This document shows, one piece after another, positions 61,478-64,000 of a stretch of 64,000 nt of DNA. Each line of letters starts with the position of its first letter. Within the stretch, counting starts at the first letter, position 1. Origin of the DNA: Liolophura sinensis (Eukaryota; Mollusca; Polyplacophora; Chitonida; Chitonidae); contig NC_088302.1 of assembly GCF_032854445.1 (NCBI RefSeq), forward strand, positions 48,886,046-48,950,045, given 5' to 3'. A program made the translations under genes and the position numbers. Under the pieces are notes generated by a model that saw only the letters and a program-made list of their open reading frames with translations, was not told the origin of the DNA and searched no databases.

Positions 61478-61765
61478 TCACAGAGCTAAAACCCTCTCAC
61501 ATGTGTAACATAATCTACTTACAGAGTTGAAATCCTCGCACGTGAAGTACAATATACTCACAGAGCTGACACCCTCGCACATGTGTAACATAATCTACTC
61601 ACAGCGTTGAAATCCTCGCACATGTGTAGTACAATATACTCACAGAGCTGACACCCTCGCACATTTGTAACATAATCTACTCACAGCGTTGAAATCCTCG
61701 CACATGTGTAGCACAATCTACTCACAGAGCTGAAACCGTCGCATATTTGTATCATTTACTCACAC

Positions 61766-63131
61766 AACTACTTACATAACTTAAGTACAGTGTTAACCCT
61801 CTATAGTGTGACAGAGTAACTCCAAGAATGTCCGTGTGACCTGCTGGTACAAATTCTTAATCCTGTAACAGGATGCTGTACAGACTTGCGAAATACCAAA
61901 ACAAAAGGAAGACAAGCATGCACACTTTGGCTTTGATGATTAAGTATTTTTAGGGGAAGAAAGCAAATAATGAAATAATCATCACCAAAAAGAATAGTAT
62001 GAACTACTATCAGTTACTGTAAAGTTCCACCTTAATGTTTGCATATTGTGGCAAGCATATGCAAGGTAATGTTTTTTCAGTATATCACCATATTTGTTCA
62101 TAGTAATATAATAATAGTTTATTTAAAGCATACGCGTAACACTACATGAAAAGTTTTATCAGAAGTGGCTTTTTGTTATACTATTGTGCCAGAATATAGC
62201 CCATGGGTTGCCACATTACTGTCTAATCATTTGACCGTACTTTGTTCAGTGACAAAAAGAGATCGGCAAAGGTGTTTTTAGATAATTTTTTCCAGCGTTT
62301 GTTTGTTTCTCCTCCATTATCCCAAAAAGGTCATCGAGTGATGTCAAGACACGGTGTTCTCACGTTTTTGCCTGCATATGTGGGTTTGATAAAACTGGCA
62401 ACGTTCACTGAAAGTGGCAGTCTGTAAAACACAAATAAGTAGTAAGTTGACGGCTTGTGAATACATTGTTTTGTTTCATATCAATATCATTGTGATTTAT
62501 TTAACGGGCCATGTGATTGTAATATGATAGGACCGTTTATAGTCTCACTGCAGGTGACATCTTTCGGCGGATGGCGAGCCGAGAATCTACTGCGTGTAGA
62601 AATAATATTATAACATTGATCGGAGCATGCGCTTTTCACATTAAATTTTATCAAGTTTCTTGGTGTATGCCACATTTTGGATTGCGCTCGTGTGGCACTT
62701 TCACCAGGACGCAGATTACAGTTTAGTGTCATATTTCCAAGGACGGCTTATCTTATAGGTCTAATAAGCCAGCTGAAGGAAGTCACTATATCTTGCTAAG
62801 GCACCTGACAAAGCTGCTGAAATTGATAATCAGTGTATCCTGTTATTGGTTAAGAATGCCACAAGACCGCGACTGAGCTGAAATTTATTTAAACATAATT
62901 TTTCAAACTACCGACTCAAAGTGCATGCTACTCTAACACACCAATAGTAGAAAATATGAGCTACAAGGTGGCTTATGTGGAATTTTCAAGTTTCGGTTTC
63001 GCGCTTGGCCCGAACACGACCGAACTTAACTACAGAGCGTAATATTGATCTCGTCACGTCACAAGTAGATACATGTAGTTGATCAGGCGCTACAGCTCTA
63101 CATGTGGCAAATTAAGCAAATACTGAATATA
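61766..63131. other. Non-coding stretch, nothing recognised
   Basis: AT-rich spacer without supported features. Confidence 0.45.
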
Positions 63132-63455
63132 CCTAGGGATTTTGCTGCGGCCTACCTCGCCTTATTGGACATGAAATGCCATGAAACTTATGACGTTTCT
63201 TTACATTGCAGGTTCTTTAGACATGTGATTCTCACCTGTGAGTTACTTTAGACTATTTGATAAAGGCGTGGGCACTCATGAAAACTCGATCCATCGACCG
63301 ACTGACGGTCCGGACATGACTTTCACCACGGATCTAATAAAGGCTTTCAACACTTTATAAGTTATAACCAGAAAAAGATCTTAATGAAACGTATACTTCG
63401 TCTCAGACATTGTTTTGATCAATATTTGGAAGACATGCCACGAAGACGTCCCAGG
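63132..63455 (+). repeat. Dispersed repeat family Y, copy 2
   Basis: Same segment order as 42606-42935, from CGCCTTATTGGACAT to ATTTGGAAGACATGCCACGA. It has no SINE attached at its right end, unlike copy 1. Confidence 0.78.
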
Positions 63456-64000
63456 TCTATCAGGCAGCACAGAACGGATCAAAACGCTCACCAGCCAAGC
63501 TCTAATGTTTGTCAAAAAAAGTAGACATTATTGAAATCAGGTTTAAAATAACAGCCGTCGACAATATGTCGTTCCTTTCATTCTTCATTACAAGCCAGTT
63601 TAGCCTTGCAATCGTTCGGCTAAAGCTATTCATTTATTACAGTGAAGTTTAAATGATCAATTCGTGATATTGCATCTTCCTAACAGCAAGGTTGATACTG
63701 CTTCAGGCTTCGTAATCACCCTTGATTTACCGGACCGGAAGTCTCCAGAAAGTTACCCTTTCTATAGCCAATGGCATTGCGGCCCACGTACCTCCTCCAG
63801 GACAATTTTAGCCAATCACTGATCAAAAGTGCATATATATTTCCTTGTTTCCAAGCAAATGCATGTGCGTTCGGATACGATGTATTCCTTGACGACCTTG
63901 TCGGTCAGGTGAGGTCAGCGTGTTAAATCCCTCCTCTCTGCACAGAAAACACGGCTTATATACGTGCCAGGTGGATTCAACTATTTTTAAACACAGAATT
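63456..64000. other. Window end, nothing recognised
   Basis: No supported feature. Confidence 0.4.

Larger units (their letters stand above)
58890..61765. repeat. Large 41-bp satellite array interrupted by two SINEs
   Basis: The unit is GAGCTGAAACCCTCGCACAT then TTGTAGCACAATCTACTCACA. It repeats every 41 bp with substitutions and small indels (AATAATCTACT and ACATAATCTACT variants). Excluding two insertions, roughly 55-60 units are present. Short in-frame runs arise from the repeat and are not genes. Confidence 0.95.

Noticed and set aside
58890-61765. CRISPR-like regular repeats
   Set aside because: Units are contiguous without unique spacers, and the window is eukaryotic.

Overview
The window looks like animal nuclear DNA, most likely from a mollusc. 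The genes have spliced, metazoan-type structure, intergenic spacers are long and AT-rich, and there are many copies of a tRNA-headed SINE whose 3' tail reads AATCAAATAAATAAATAAA, a form I associate with molluscan genomes. The mollusc call is inference; no species is claimed.

Four protein-coding genes are supported, all membrane-anchored copper-containing amine oxidases of the AOC3 (VAP-1) type. Here they are called A to D. A (8504-14268) and B (25704-29016) are on the + strand; C (33400-36450) and D (46251-49429) are on the - strand, so two same-strand pairs converge around 29-33 kb. Each gene has one exon of about 2.1 kb carrying the N-terminal anchor, the D2/D3 domains and most of the catalytic domain, then one phase-0 intron at the same codon, then a ~0.3 kb last exon starting D-L-V-A-W that carries the third copper ligand. 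Each also has a splice-acceptor-like sequence 10-21 nt before the ATG, implying an untranslated first exon that was not located (gene B has a TATA box 163 nt upstream of its ATG). Predicted proteins are 796, 815, 796 and 797 residues.

B, C and D keep the full amine oxidase active site: catalytic Asp, TPQ-precursor Tyr in N-Y-D-Y, H-x-H and the third His. Gene A has an intact frame and keeps the Tyr, the third His and the calcium ligands, but it has Thr at the catalytic Asp position, Gln at the first copper His and Ala for Thr in the TPQ motif. It is best read as a conserved amine-oxidase-like pseudoenzyme or a neofunctionalised paralogue.

The rest is repeats. From left to right: short tandem arrays (0.1-2 kb), a head-to-head SINE pair at 4.9-5.3 kb with a perfect target-site duplication, a dispersed ~520-bp family (near 4.3, 15.3, 22.3 and 47.1 kb), more than a dozen SINE copies, palindromic GAGGTAGC-rich elements near 38.5 and 53 kb, a 51-bp minisatellite open on both strands (39.9-40.7 kb), a 104-bp array (43.8-44.3 kb), 181-bp and 65-bp arrays (50.6-52.8 kb), two decayed LINE reverse-transcriptase copies in tandem (55.2-57.7 kb) and a ~2.9 kb satellite of 41-bp units with nested SINEs (58.9-61.8 kb). 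No rRNA gene, intact tRNA gene, CRISPR array or prokaryotic feature was seen.
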